This document shows positions 13,401-24,779 of a stretch of 64,000 nucleotides of DNA, piece after piece (positions within the stretch are counted from its first letter, which is position 1; the number at the start of each line of letters is the position of its first letter). A model generated the notes under the pieces. It saw only the letters and a program-made list of their open reading frames with translations. It had not been told where the DNA came from and made no database searches. The DNA is taken from the NCBI GenBank assembly GCA_019914945.1, contig CM034102.1, positions 5,383,501 through 5,447,500 on the forward strand, given 5' to 3'. The translations under genes were made by a program, and so were the position numbers. This DNA is from Typha latifolia. Lineage: Eukaryota; Streptophyta; Magnoliopsida; Poales; Typhaceae.

Positions 13401-15841
13401 ACCTCATGTACCGTTGATTGATTACTGAGATGAAATTGGTTATTTTTGTCACTAGAGGGGTATATGTGAAAAGTTCACAACTTTATGAAGTTCAAATATG
13501 CAGTGCTGATTTATCAAAGTTTACATGAAAATAAAATAGATTTTTGCATTTCCATGCAAAAGCCTCATTCTGAAATAGTATCTGCATTGTTAAGGATTGG
13601 AATGGAGATTAATCTCATTTAACTGGATGGTACTAGCAGAAGGTAATTATTATTGTTATCTTCTTTGGATTATCTATTAGAAATTACACATTAAGAAGTT
13701 GCTGAAGACCATCTTTTGCAGCTTTAGTTGTCATATAGCTAGGACAGAGCCAAGGTTTTTGCTTGCACAAAACAGTATGAATACTACTGCAACACTAGCT
13801 GGGGTGGAAAGATCAATATCACTAATACCCCATATTAGCTTTTGGAAGACTATTTGGATGAGGCACTCCAATTGTGTTTTGGCATTCGTAACTCCGAAGA
13901 TTTTGTAGTTATAGATTGTCAAAACACATACAACTTGTTTGAGATAGAAATAAGGTGAAAAGAGCAAGGTAAGGAACAGTAGATGCTATTCTTTGGTTTC
14001 TTATGTCAAACTTCTGCAGAACTAGACAATAGTGCAAGGGCTAGACTCAGACAGGATGTCAAACTATTAATTGACTGAGTCGAGCTCATCTTCAATAGCT
14101 AGACGAAAACCTTATCCTACATCTCATTATTTAACCAAGAATGGACTTTGGATTTACTTTATTGGGGTTACTATATATATACATATCTACTTGGCATTAG
14201 TAACTAAATGTTCTGTTTGGTGTAAAACCAAGATATCCACTTAATAGGTGCTATTTGTGGCATCGTAGAAATATCTCAGCAGAAAATGTGATGCTCTGTT
14301 TCTTATTCTTCCTTACCATGCAGGATAATGCAATAGGATCTTGTGCTGAATTTCATGTCTTTCTTTACATGTTTGTGCATTGAGTAGGTTACCAACCAGG
14401 TGAGACATGTGAACATACTGCTGATGGTCGGTATGTCTCTTTAGTTGAAATGGGATGAAGCATTCACTCACAAGTTTCCCCCTTTTTCCTTCTGTTTTAC
14501 AGTCAACCAAGCCTTTGACACTTTAGGCCTATTGGAATTCAATAGAATTTTTTTTGGATTTGTTCTTTAATTTGTTGGCATATGTATGTTGTTGGTTTGA
14601 AACAAAAAAAGAGGAAGCATGTCGTCCAATATGTCTGGATGCATGCATTCTTCCTTTGTTATTTAGTCTCTTTATTCGGCTCTGCTGTTTGCCAGAACAC
14701 TCTGGTATCATTGTTGTGTCAATCTGTTACTTAGAGTACTAGGTAACAATTTGCATTTCATTTTGGGTTGTTTTATCTTGTTCTTATTTTTTTTCCAAGC
14801 GTGTGATTTAATGTGCAATGCTTTTTGTGATGTCTCCAGGAGAAAGCTGAGAGGAGAAGGCAGATGCCTTACCACATGCACATAAACCTTGAGCTCCTGG
14901 AAGCTACTCATTTGATATGTGCAATGCTTATTGAGGTCCCAAACATGGCTGCTCATACCTATGACAAGCGGAAACCTGTAAGCAAAACGTTCCGCAGGCT
15001 TCTTGAGATAAGCGAGCGGCAGACTTTTATTGGTCCACCTGAGAATGTGAGGGACCATGTCATGGCGGCTACAAGAGCTCTTAGCAAGGGTGACTACCAG
15101 AAAGCTTTTGAAGTCATTAAATCACTAGAGATTTGGAAGCTTCTACGAAACAAAGAGAGTGTCCTCGAGATGCTGGAGTCCAAGATTAAGGAAGAGACTC
15201 TGAGGACCTATCTCTTGGCGTACTCATCCTGTTATGACTCCTTGAGTTTACACCAGCTTACCACTATGTTTGACCTATCTGAGGCCCAAGCCCATAGCAT
15301 AGTGAGCAGGATGATGATCTCGGAGGAGCTCCATGCTAGCTGGGACCAACCAACAAGGTGCATCGTGTTCCACAATGTGGAAAACACTAGGCTGCAGGGG
15401 CTTCTGTTCCAGATGGCAGATAAGCTGTCTATTCTTGTTGAGAGCAATGAGAGGGCCTTTGAGGCAAGGACCGGTGGAACACTGGATGGGCTACCGACGA
15501 GGCGTAGGGGAGAGAATCAGGACTCTTCTTCTTTAGGTAGATGGCAGGAGAACTTCATCACATCATCACAAGGAAGGCAGAGTGGTGGGTATGGAGGACG
15601 GACTGGATATGGTGGAAGGTCAGGTGGTTCAGGGCAAGCAGGTGGAGGATTTGCTAAGGATCGGAGCGGTCAGGGGCAACGCGGGGCTGGTGGCTACTCT
15701 GGTGGTTATGCAAGCACCCGGTATCAAGATGCTTATGGAAGCAGTGGGAGGACTCCCTACCAGGCAGGTTCATCTCTGAGGGGCTCGCAGGGTGAGAGCA
15801 CAGCACGCATGGTAAGCCTCAGCAAAGGCGGCAGAGTTTAG
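10449..15841 (+). CDS. EIF3C: Eukaryotic translation initiation factor 3 subunit C (eIF3c)
   Basis: Core subunit of the eIF3 complex, which binds the 40S ribosomal subunit in the cytosol and helps recruit mRNA and initiator tRNA. Exons: 10449-10472, 10565-12394, 14840-15841. Together they encode 951 residues, close to the roughly 900 of plant eIF3c. The first exon is only 24 bases and gives MASRFWTQ, which continues in frame into GDSDTEEEE. The N-terminal half (about residues 40-650) matches the eIF3c N-terminal domain, with an acidic tract near residues 190-235. The PCI/winged-helix region lies at about 726-830 ([18 protein letters not shown], then [14 protein letters not shown]). The tail from about residue 850 is rich in Gly, Arg, Ser and Tyr ([15 protein letters not shown]). 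Intron 2 is 2,445 bp and joins TPEQ to EKAERRRQ in phase 0. If intron 2 is not removed, the frame reads on into a short artificial tail ending at 12520. No breaks were seen. Confidence 0.95.
12395..14839 (+). other. eIF3c intron 2 (2.4 kb)
   Basis: Donor GTAACA after CCTGAGCAG and acceptor TCTCCAG. The intron is T-rich and has no convincing nested gene; small open frames on both strands lack family resemblance. It is the only long intron of the gene. Confidence 0.85.
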
Positions 15842-16515
15842 AGAAAGAATAAGACTGAAAAGACAGAGAAGTTAAAGTCTTGCTGAAGTTTTGGTTCTGC
15901 GATCTTTACAAGTTTAACAGTTGCTTTTTGGCAACCTTTTGTTTCGTAATATTTTATTTGAGGACTGTATTAGCTTTCTGAGGATATATTTATTAATACT
16001 GTACTAGATTTATTTCTGAAACTATTATTTAGGTGTTTGTTCTGCTCCGGAGCATATGGACGACTATTTTGGTTTCAATCTTATATTTCATATTGAGTTG
16101 CTACTTTTTCACTCCCCACTCCTGTTCTCAGGTTGATTGATTGTTATTTCACTCTGTTACTTGTTTTATCATCATTGAAACCACTTTGGGAGGGGAGTAG
16201 TGTAACACAATTTTGGTAAGGCAGGGAATGGCTGATATCTTTTCAATGTCAACCTGTTTCCTGCTTGTGGAAATGCATCTTTCTGTTCTTAGATTCTGAG
16301 TCTAGTTTTATTAGAATCTAAGGTAAAATTTCCTTTTTATTTCTGTTCAACCTTTTGTTGTATAACCCCATGAGGATAGATGCTTGGTAACCCATATAAA
16401 TGCTATCTTATATCCTTCACACATTTGTCATTTAGGTGTATCTACATACACCAAACGTAGACCACATAAAAAAAAGTATGCTTGAATAAGAAGAAGAAAA
16501 TTGAGTTTTTTTTTT

Positions 16516-16770
16516 AGGATTTCTATATAATTGGTCTCTGAAAACTTTAAAAAATATCATAATTATCGTTCGTTTCTTTAAAATATCATAATTACTATAA
16601 AAAAGTTTGTTTTAATTTAGGTTTGGTTTTAACGATGAAAAGTTAGATTTAACTAGCCGATTATTGTTTGAAAGAACACAATAATTTCTTCCTTATTAGG
16701 GATATTTTGAAGAATGTAGGGGTAATTATGTTATTTTGATAGTTTTTAGTGGCAATTATATAAAAATCCC
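16516..16770. mobile_element. MITE with long imperfect terminal inverted repeats, copy 1
   Basis: The left end reads aggatttctatataattgg and the right end, reverse-complemented, reads gggatttttatataattgc. The similarity continues inward for about 50 bases on each side (AAAACT, then a CATAATTA phrase), so this is an approximately 255-bp element with long imperfect inverted repeats. No transposase is present. It ends 52 bp before the ATG of the one-helix gene at 16823, so it lies in that gene's promoter or 5' leader. A related, longer copy is at about 53463-53953. The superfamily is not assigned because target duplications are not clear. Confidence 0.6.
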
Positions 16771-16822
16771 AAAGTTTCAGCAACTATATCGATGGGAATA
16801 CTACAGCCAGAAGAGAGATTTG

Positions 16823-19800
16823 ATGGCCTCTCTCTTGTCCTATGTCGCCCCTGGGAGCTCCTTCTCGTCTTTACACATGAAACCCATCTCCTCATCTCCT
16901 CCGACGGTCCTCAGGTAACATCTTTTCTGGATTTTTCTCTACTTTCCCATCTGGTATGTTGAAACTTAGCATCTCTATTATGCAATGATGCAAAGTTTTG
17001 ATCATGTATAAGATCCATATATGATTTGATTACAAAGATGAGAATTTTCTTTTCAAAACGCTGTCTGTGGGTTGAATTCTTGCTTATACTTGGAATTCTT
17101 TTACATATTTCTATGAAATTGGTCAGTATAGAGCTGCCCAACTGACGAGAAAGAGGTTCTCCCTTGCGTTCGATCGTGTAATCTTCCCAATGGTTGATTA
17201 AATTTTCGAGATTAGACTCTTGAATTTCAAGGCGTTTCACTTTTGTGAAGTGCCTGCTCCAAGTATGCCTGTGTTTGATCTCGTTTTGTTTTCAAAATTC
17301 ATGCAATATTTGACCTGCCTAATCTGTTACCACATTATTGCTTAAATCCTTTTGTCAGATAGGCTCTTCTCTTTTGCAGAATATCATATAGCAGTCATAA
17401 AAGTATACTTGTGCTTTTGGAGTAGCAGCAAATAGAAACTAAGCAGTGAACATTTAGATTTCACATTCTCATGAGCTAGGCAACTTGAGTTTTACTAAGT
17501 TAATTAGAATGATATATCCTGTGAAATTTGGTGTCAGAATTTCACAGAATTAAAAGAAAGAATAAAAAGAAACATAGTAACTGAAGTTTTAACTGTTATC
17601 TTTTGTTAATCTTTACCATGATTAACTAGAAACAGTTTATGGATTTCATGCACTTTGCTTTGTATGATTCTACAAGAGAAGCATTTGACTGATTAATCAG
17701 AAAATATCATAAAATCTCATAGGATATGGCACCCATTTGTTGGTCTCTACTGGTAAGGATGATACTGTCTTGCTACAATGACTTTAGATGGCAAGAAATA
17801 CTTCATTAGAAGAATCTGTATCTTGTCTGTTTATTGCTTTAGTGCCACAGTTGTGAGAAGCTAGTATATACGTTATCTTACTATATTTATGCTGGTGATG
17901 GTAGGTGGATCTGGTGCTACAACTAATGCCTTTTACAGGTTATGATATATAACTTTTTGGGTGTTGTTGTCATTTCTTTATAATCTGTAAACCATGTAAA
18001 TTTTAGCTAAATTTATTGCAAGGATCTATCATTGGCTATGAACCAGTTGACATTTTTATGCAAATATCTGAGTCATAATATTCATGTCTTGGATTTTGAT
18101 TGATTTTTTGGGAAAAGTTCATTCAGAATAATTGAGATGAAAATTCGTCGGGATGACTTACATCTAACTATAATGTGAAGAGATGTTATGCAAGATGTAT
18201 CCATCTTTGAAAATTGTTGATCACAATCCTTGGGGGTGTGACTCACATTTAAAGGCTTTGCAAAGTTTTCCTACTTCATGTCATTCACCTACCACATTTA
18301 TGGTAGATAACAAAATTTGATTCATCTAGCTGCTAGCTTTTGCATCATCTTTTGGATTCTGGCTGACTTCTGCAATTAGAATTAGATCTACTTATAAGGG
18401 TCACTCAATTCTTGATGTTTTTTCTATAGTAAATAGTCATCTGAAATATCTATTTATCTCTCTTGTGATAGCTGGAGCTTGCAAAACAGAAAAATGGCAT
18501 CTACTGTATCTCGGAGAAGCCAAAGGCAATCGTTCCTGGTTTATGCTAATGCAAATGTATGTATCAAGATTTCTTTGTGTAAACTCAATAGTTTTTGTTT
18601 GAATATGATTGACATTTAGTAAGTATCTTTTATTCATTAAAGATATTGCTTCTTAGAAGTTCCACTTGGAATGAAGTATCTCGCAACCTCTTAATAGTCG
18701 GTTGACTTGGTTTTATGTAGTGTTCCCTCATCTTTATTTCTAAACTGCTCGTAGTAAGTCATCTGTTAGGTTTATTTAGTTTTTGCCAATGCAAATCATT
18801 GTAGCGCCAACAATGGTTGGCTAAGTATGCTCAAGGTTTAGTAAGCCTTCTTCTGTTCATAGTACAAAGTAAAAGCAATCCTTCTTAGTGCAATCTATGG
18901 CTTGCTTTGTCTTCCTTGCTAGTTCTTTAATCATATATAAATGGTTCTCTCATATCAGAAAGGTTCTTATATAATTGTGATCTGATTCAAATCTGGTAGA
19001 TATTACAAAGGTGTAATCACCTAAGAGTATTATTATAGTAAGCTTCTCTTAGTTCGCTGCGATGTCTGCCTTTGTCCATATTTGACCAACTTTGGTTAAT
19101 TATGTATATAAGTATCATCTCAGATCATTTATTGTGTCATTGGCATGCCTGGCATTCTTTCATGTGTGCCTTATGTTCAGCCCAGCCAACCTTCTTACCT
19201 GTAAGTGTATGTCCTTAAAACAGATCTCTCTCAAAGAAGCAACTCACGCATCAATATTTAACTAAAAAACATTTAAATTTAATAAAACACCAAAAATATT
19301 TATCAGATTTAAGAGTAGATCCTCATTCCTACAGTTTGGGCCATTATTGTTAAAATTTGACAAGACTTGAAAACCAAGTGACTAAACACTGCTGACAAAA
19401 ATAGGTTTAAGTTGTTCTTGTCTGAAAGTCAATCTGACATGCTGTAGTCAGTCTGTTGCTTGCGTTGACATGCAAGTTCCACCTAAAGAATATTTGCATG
19501 TGTATGATCTGAGCATGAAAATTTTGTTCTCCCTTTTCTACATCCAACAGAAGGTTCTGCAATACATGGATTGCCATTCTGCTCAACACGGTTGGCACGA
19601 GTCAATACAGCCAGTGAATTTAGAAATCAAAGGAAAATTTCAGTTTTCTCAGGGTGTTTTACAAATAACTAGGAATTGAGCATGTCTTATTTTAAACCAA
19701 CATATCTCGGGGTGTTTTTCATCCATTTTGATATCTCTTTGCATTTTGTGCTTGATTTATAAAAATCATACTTCAAAATTTAGAAATCAAAGGAAGATTT

Positions 19801-21301
19801 CAGTTTTCTCCTAGTTATTTGCCACTTTTTGATAAAAAGGAACACCTATGTCTTGTAGATAAGTTGTATATTTATTTCTATATTTCTCTTAGCGAGTTCC
19901 AATATCTTCTTGGTGCTTTATGTTGTTTCTGCATATGTAAAAGCTAACATGCTACCTTAAATGCGCTAGGCACGTCAAAGAAAAGGAAGTTCAAATGATG
20001 ACAGTATAATGGTTGATCCCGTGGAAGCCAAGCACTTAGCAGCGAAACAGATGCAAGAAATTCAGGCCAAGGAAAAACTAAAAGTATGAGAACCTTTTAT
20101 TATTGCAATCGTTACTAAATGAGACACTAGGAAATAATATTTTTAATGGTACCATCATGGTTGAATTGATCAACAAGAATGTCAAGTAATAATAATGATG
20201 GCAATGAAATCCAGTTACTAATTTTGTTTTAACTTTGTGTAGTCATACAATAAGATTGCTGTGAAAGTAATTACGTTGAATGATATAACTTGCTTTCTAG
20301 ATGTACTTGCAGAGCAAATTGTCAGTTTGGTTGTAAAATATATGGAGAATATGAATTTGCCTAGCGTTTGTAGTTATCACTGAAATAATGTGTTGGGCAC
20401 GTTTAGAACCAATTCTAAGTGGATTTCAATTGATTTCATTTGGAGAGAATTCGATTGATTTTATTTGGAAATAAACTGTCTGGAAAATAATGAACCAATT
20501 CTAATCTTGTTGTTTGGAACGAGGTAAGAATTCATTTCATTATGTTCATTTTTCGTGTTATACACATGAGTTTCAATAAGAATGTAACAGATTAACAGTT
20601 AGTTCTGAGGTTTGGATAAGTTAAACTTAAGTGGCAAATAAATTCTATTTAAATCTGATCTCAAACATCAGACATCATTACATACACCGAAATCTGTCCA
20701 AATCCGTTAAAATCAATTGAAATCTCAACACTCAATGCTTCCAGACAGTGGACTGAGTGAAAATTAAAATTTCAATTCAATTGCATTATACTGATTTGGT
20801 GATTCAAAATAGGTGTTAGTGTTCCACCAGTAGTCAATTTGCAAAGATTTGAAACTAAGTTATAATCTTCCTTAGGTTTATCAGTTTGGTTCTAGAGCAT
20901 TCATTCACAACAAGGCACTTAAGACTGTTTGAAATCAATTCTAGAAAGAATTCAATTGAATTCACTTAGAAATGAATTCTGCTGTTTGGGAAAGAATGAA
21001 ATGGACTAGTTTCTTCATATCATCTGAAATAAACTTGTTTCTTAAGCTGTCAGTAATGTGTTCTAATTCAGAGACGTCGTCGAGCTGAAGCGATCAACGG
21101 TGCATGGGCAATGATCGGTCTTACCGCAGGTTTGGTTGTCGAAGGTCCAACAGGAAAGGGCATTCTGGGCCAGGTAAATTGATCATGTAATTGGCATAAA
21201 ATTCTTATTAGTTATTCAAGATTGCATTGTACTTGACGTATATTTCACCCTTTCAGCTGGCTGGATATTGGGCTGCCTTTGCGCGTTTGTTTGCACGATA
21301 A
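16823..21301 (+). CDS. Plastid one-helix light-harvesting-like protein
   Basis: Exons: 16823-16914, 18472-18556, 19970-20083, 21072-21173, 21257-21301. They encode 145 residues. Residues 1-59 look like a chloroplast transit peptide: MASLLSYVAPGSSFSSLHMK, rich in Ser and hydroxylated residues, followed by an Arg-rich SRRSQRQS. A charged, probably helical stretch follows (DPVEAKHLAAKQMQEIQAKE). The single membrane segment has the chlorophyll-binding-protein signature AEAINGAWAMIGLTAG, matching the E-x-x-N-G-x-x-A-M-I-G consensus of Hlip, OHP and SEP proteins, then GPTGKGILGQLAGYW. Relatives bind pigments or assist photosystem assembly in thylakoids; the exact role of this member is not known to me. 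The last three exons encode the conserved part, and every junction is phase-consistent. The coding sequence is only 438 bases across 4.5 kb. The MITE just upstream may have supplied part of the promoter. Confidence 0.85.
20390..21010. repeat. Degenerate repeat in the one-helix gene intron 3, possible MITE
   Basis: The stretch has phrases such as aattctaagtggatttcaattg and tgtttggaa, and near 20918-21010 similar phrases again (gaattcaattgaattcac, tgtttggga). Repeated GTTTGGAA-like and GAATTC-rich ends are common in plant non-autonomous DNA elements. I cannot define exact ends or a target duplication. Confidence 0.3.
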
Positions 21302-21982
21302 ACACATTGCGGCGGAGGACCCTTTTTTTTTTCAACTGATCCATTTAATCAAAAAAATCTCTATGTACAGATAATAGGCTTGGTCATTCCTTTTACCTTT
21401 TATTAGGAAATCACTGCTGTAAAGAAAGAACTTCATTTTGTTCAAAAGTTGGAACAGGACATTTTGGAATTAAGAGGAAATTTGAGAGTTGCACATATAC
21501 GTTATTTCGAGAATTAATAGGTGCCAAATAGCAGTTATCAGCCCCTCAATGCATATGATATTGAGGTTTTGATTGAATATAAAATATTAAAACTATCGTT
21601 TTAAGTTTTTAGAATAGTTGGTAAATCAGCATGGTATGATGGGTTAAAATCTTACTGTTAAAATGCCTCTGCCGAGGAATGCTATCTAAAGGTTTAAGCA
21701 TTTAAAATAGCTTGTTTTTCTATTATTATGGATTGATAGAAAGAAAAAGAGTGATGGTAGAAAAAATAACAAGCAGAGCTAAGAAAATTGAATGCTTTTT
21801 ATTTTTTATAATAAAATGCACATAATTTATACAAGACGAGACTACAAATCCCTCCTTGAGAAGCAAGAACCATCGACAAAGGCCAATAAAAGGCTTGCCG
21901 CACATAGCACGATGATACAAGCAAGCATAAACTAAAAAACAATATAAAATATAGATATGTTATCCAGCATATATTGACGAAG
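21302..21982. other. 3' flank of the one-helix gene, nothing else recognised
   Basis: Probable 3' untranslated region followed by AT-rich DNA. One short minus-strand open frame here has no family resemblance and is not called. Confidence 0.5.
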
Positions 21983-22456
21983 CTAGGGGTGTAAAAACAA
22001 TTATCTCATTTTAAATTTCGAGATAATTTGATATTACTTTTATTATTAGAAGTGTAGTGTTCTTATAATTTACGGTTTAAATTTTAAATTTTAAGCTTTA
22101 ATAAAATTTTACTTAATTGAACTATTTAAGCTTAATTTAGCTTGAATAGTTCTTAGCTCATTTTAAGGTTTGCTGGCTTGGGCTCGGTCTACCTCAGTTT
22201 GAATAATAGGATTGGTTTAGCTTTAGCTTAAAATAGCCTAGTTTTAAGTTTAGGCTTGGCTCGATCTCAATTCGGCTCAACTTAAGTTTGTCTTGAAAAT
22301 AGGTTCGATTCTAAGTTAGGCTCAATTTGACTCAACTAAAGCTTGACTCAATTTGAGCTGAATTGAGCCTAAATCCAAATCTAGGTTCGAAATTAGTTTT
22401 GAGCTGAGCTTAAGCTGGAGCCGGCTCACTCAAGCTTGGCTAGTTTACACCCCTAG
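21983..22456. mobile_element. hAT-like non-autonomous element with 13-bp TIRs
   Basis: The left end CTAGGGGTGTAAA (21983-21995) and right end TTTACACCCCTAG (22444-22456) are perfect inverted repeats of 13 bp, giving an element of 474 bp. The interior is built from degenerate phrases such as ggctcaactt and tttgagctgaattgag and has no open frame. TAGGGGTG termini are typical of plant hAT-like non-autonomous elements. The flanks (gacgaag left, gatgatt right) are only partly alike, so the target duplication has decayed or my boundary is off by a few bases. Related sequence with the same end is at about 49887-50130. Confidence 0.65.
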
Positions 22457-23662
22457 ATGATTTGCCTCAAAATATCTAGGAAAAAAAAATCAAAATGAGA
22501 GAATTCTAGATGACGTGATTGAACGCAGGTTAGAAGACTATGGAAGACTTATTGACCCACTAACTTGCAGCTGATCCCCAACCTTCCATCACCGGTGATA
22601 ACTACGATGGTGTCAAAGGATGCAATAGCAACGTCAACAGCAAAGGCATTCGGAAGGAGAAGAAAGAAAGGAGAGAGAGATGGAGGAGTATGAGCAAACA
22701 TAAAAGAGAGAAAATAAGAAGAGGAGGAAAGGTATATTAGAGTAAATCTCCCTCTTCTACAGTAAATCTCTTCACTTTAAAATAATTATCCTAGCACCTA
22801 TCTTGCCCGGCTAACAAGTTAAGGCTCATATGATCTTCGGTCATTGTTCGGCTAATATCTCATGATCTAGCCATCCAAACCCTGCGATCTTAGATTCGTT
22901 GTACATAAGAATACAAAAAAAATAATTATTAATTATGTAGAATAACAAGTATAATATCTGATTATAAACTAATATATATTATTATAAAATATGAATAAAA
23001 ATAATATATTAAAGAATTAATATTTTCTTTACCAAAATAACGGTTTTAAATGACAAATAAACATGTGGTTCAAACTCATGACATTTGGTTTGATACCATA
23101 TTAATTTATCAACTATTCTAATAAAAGCTTAAGTTGCTAGAAAAAAATATTTTTATACTATAACAATTAGATAATCAAATAAATCAAAAGTTTAAACTAT
23201 TAAATAAGAAATCAATAATAACATTAACCCTTTAGCATGCTCAACTACCCATTTCAATCATTGAACCACTTTAAGGCAGGAAAATGATAACTAACTTGAT
23301 TACAAGATTTGAACAATAACTACTTCAAATCTAAACCAAGCTCCACTTATTTAAACCGAGTGTTATCTTGCCGAACTAATTATTTTAACAGCCCTAATTA
23401 CACTAATCCTGCATGGTTGCACAACCAATCTTAGTTTTATAACACAGAATCGATCCGTGTGGTTAGTTTTGATGGCCGTTAGATGCACATCAATATATAT
23501 CTAAGATTGTCGAATATTAGTGAGCGCGATAAAAAATATTTTTAAAAAAAATCCGAGCGCAACCACCGTACGGCGGTGGACCATGCAGAGGAAAGTTGCT
23601 TGGCCGTACTAGCTTCGCTGGCCATTTAGAAACTATAAATAGCACCCATAGTGGTACTAGTT
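22457..23662. other. Intergenic and CONSTANS-like 3' flank, decayed repeats
   Basis: No gene recognised. At about 23080-23240 there is a phrase catttggtttgataccata followed by aaaagcttaagttgct; this arrangement is common in dispersed plant repeats. The rest is AT-rich. The last part near 23520-23662 should hold the 3' untranslated region of the minus-strand CONSTANS-like gene. Confidence 0.45.
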
Positions 23663-24629
23663 CTAGAAGGAGGGCACAGCGCGGAAGTCGGGGTCGGCCA
23701 CGAGGGCGGCGACGGCATCCGCGGCGTCGGAGTAGATCCTCCCGACCTCCTTCTCCACCTCCGCACGCTTCACGAACCTCCCCTTTACCCTCGGCCTCGC
23801 CTCCGCGTACGCTTTCCTCGACGCGTACCGTATCGTCTTCTCGAACCTTCGGCTCTTCCTCTTCTCCCTGTACCGCATCACCCTCGCCGTCCGATCCGGC
23901 ACCACCCCCACCTCCGACGATGACACCTGAAACTCTATGGATCCAATCAAATGGCGAATGGATCGGAGAATTCGAATCAGTGAGGTGAGGGTTTGAACGA
24001 TTAGTTACGCTGTGATTGAGAGATTGATCCGTGTACGAGGCGTCGCTTTGCTTGGATTCGGCAAGATCGAGGAACGGATTTGGTTTGGGGGAGATTGAGG
24101 TCTTGATGTAGTCGAGATCGAGGTATGGATCGGCGTGGGGGAAGTAGAAATCGCCCGATCTAAGCTTCTTAGGATTCGGATTGGCGTCGGAGAAGAAGAA
24201 CTCGCCCGATCTGAACTCGAACTCCTTAGGGTTCAGATCGGTGATGAGCCACTTCTCTGCCTCCCCCTCCGCCTCGTTCTCCTCGTCGTCGGAGAAGAGA
24301 TCCCTGGCCCCGGCGGCGGATGAAAAGGGCCTGGACGCGGAGGAGAGCGGACCGAGGGACGGAGCAACGGGGCGGCCGGCGAGGGAGTGGCCAGCGTGTA
24401 TGTCAGCGTCGCACGTGACGGCGGCAGGGGACTGTTCGCACACCTCGCGCAGCCACACGCGCTCGTGTGGGACGGGGAGGCCGCAGTGGTGCACGCGAGC
24501 GTCGCACGTGCCGCAGAGGTAGGCGGAGTCGGCGACGCAGAAGATGAGAGCGGCAGAGTTCTGGCACGTGTCGCACGGCCTCGCGGATATGCCCCAGTAA
24601 GTGCTCCACTCCTCCCTTTCCCTCGCCAT
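23663..24629 (-). CDS. CONSTANS-like B-box/CCT transcription factor with a defective second B-box
   Basis: Exons (minus): 24629-24009 and 23926-23663, joined across an 82-bp intron (donor GTAACT, acceptor TTTCAG) in phase 0, giving 294 residues. B-box 1 is recognisable: C19, C22, C31, D34, C39, C42, H47 and H55, although its last spacer is one residue short. B-box 2 is reduced to the remnant [10 protein letters not shown] at 64-73, directly followed by DADIH. The usual first cysteine is R61, and the segment with the D/C/C ligands is absent. Exon 2 carries a GVVPD motif and a full CCT domain (about 218-262: [20 protein letters not shown]), and the protein ends in VPSF, the C-terminus typical of group I CONSTANS-like proteins. 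CCT domains of this family contact NF-Y subunits and CORE DNA elements in the nucleus; B-boxes mediate protein contacts. A role in flowering or light responses is inference. The frame stays open through the intron to 23517, so intron retention would give a 370-residue protein without CCT. Confidence 0.85.
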
Positions 24630-24659
24630 CTCTTTATCTCAGTCTCCCTCTCAGTATCT

Positions 24660-24680
24660 GCTCGTTATATTTGGCGGGGA
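24660..24680 (-). promoter_or_regulatory. Possible TATA element of the CONSTANS-like gene
   Basis: On the minus strand CCAAATATAAC lies about 40 bases before the ATG at 24629. This is close for a TATA box, so the leader would be very short. Stated only as a candidate. Confidence 0.3.
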
Positions 24681-24779
24681 TATGGTAGTCTCTCTCTCCA
24701 TCGACTGTGGAGTTCAGTTGGGGGGACGTGGAAGGGCGTAGGCCATGCATGCATGGGGGCGGTGCCGGGATCTTGATGG

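Noticed and set aside
23596..23988. Pro/Arg/Ser-rich plus-strand frames across the CCT exon
   Set aside because: Antisense shadows of GC-rich coding sequence.
23517..24629. 370-codon single-exon reading of the CONSTANS-like gene
   Set aside because: It loses the CCT domain that lies in another frame. An 82-bp intron restores CCT and the VPSF end, so the spliced form is the main product; the long frame is kept only as a possible isoform.
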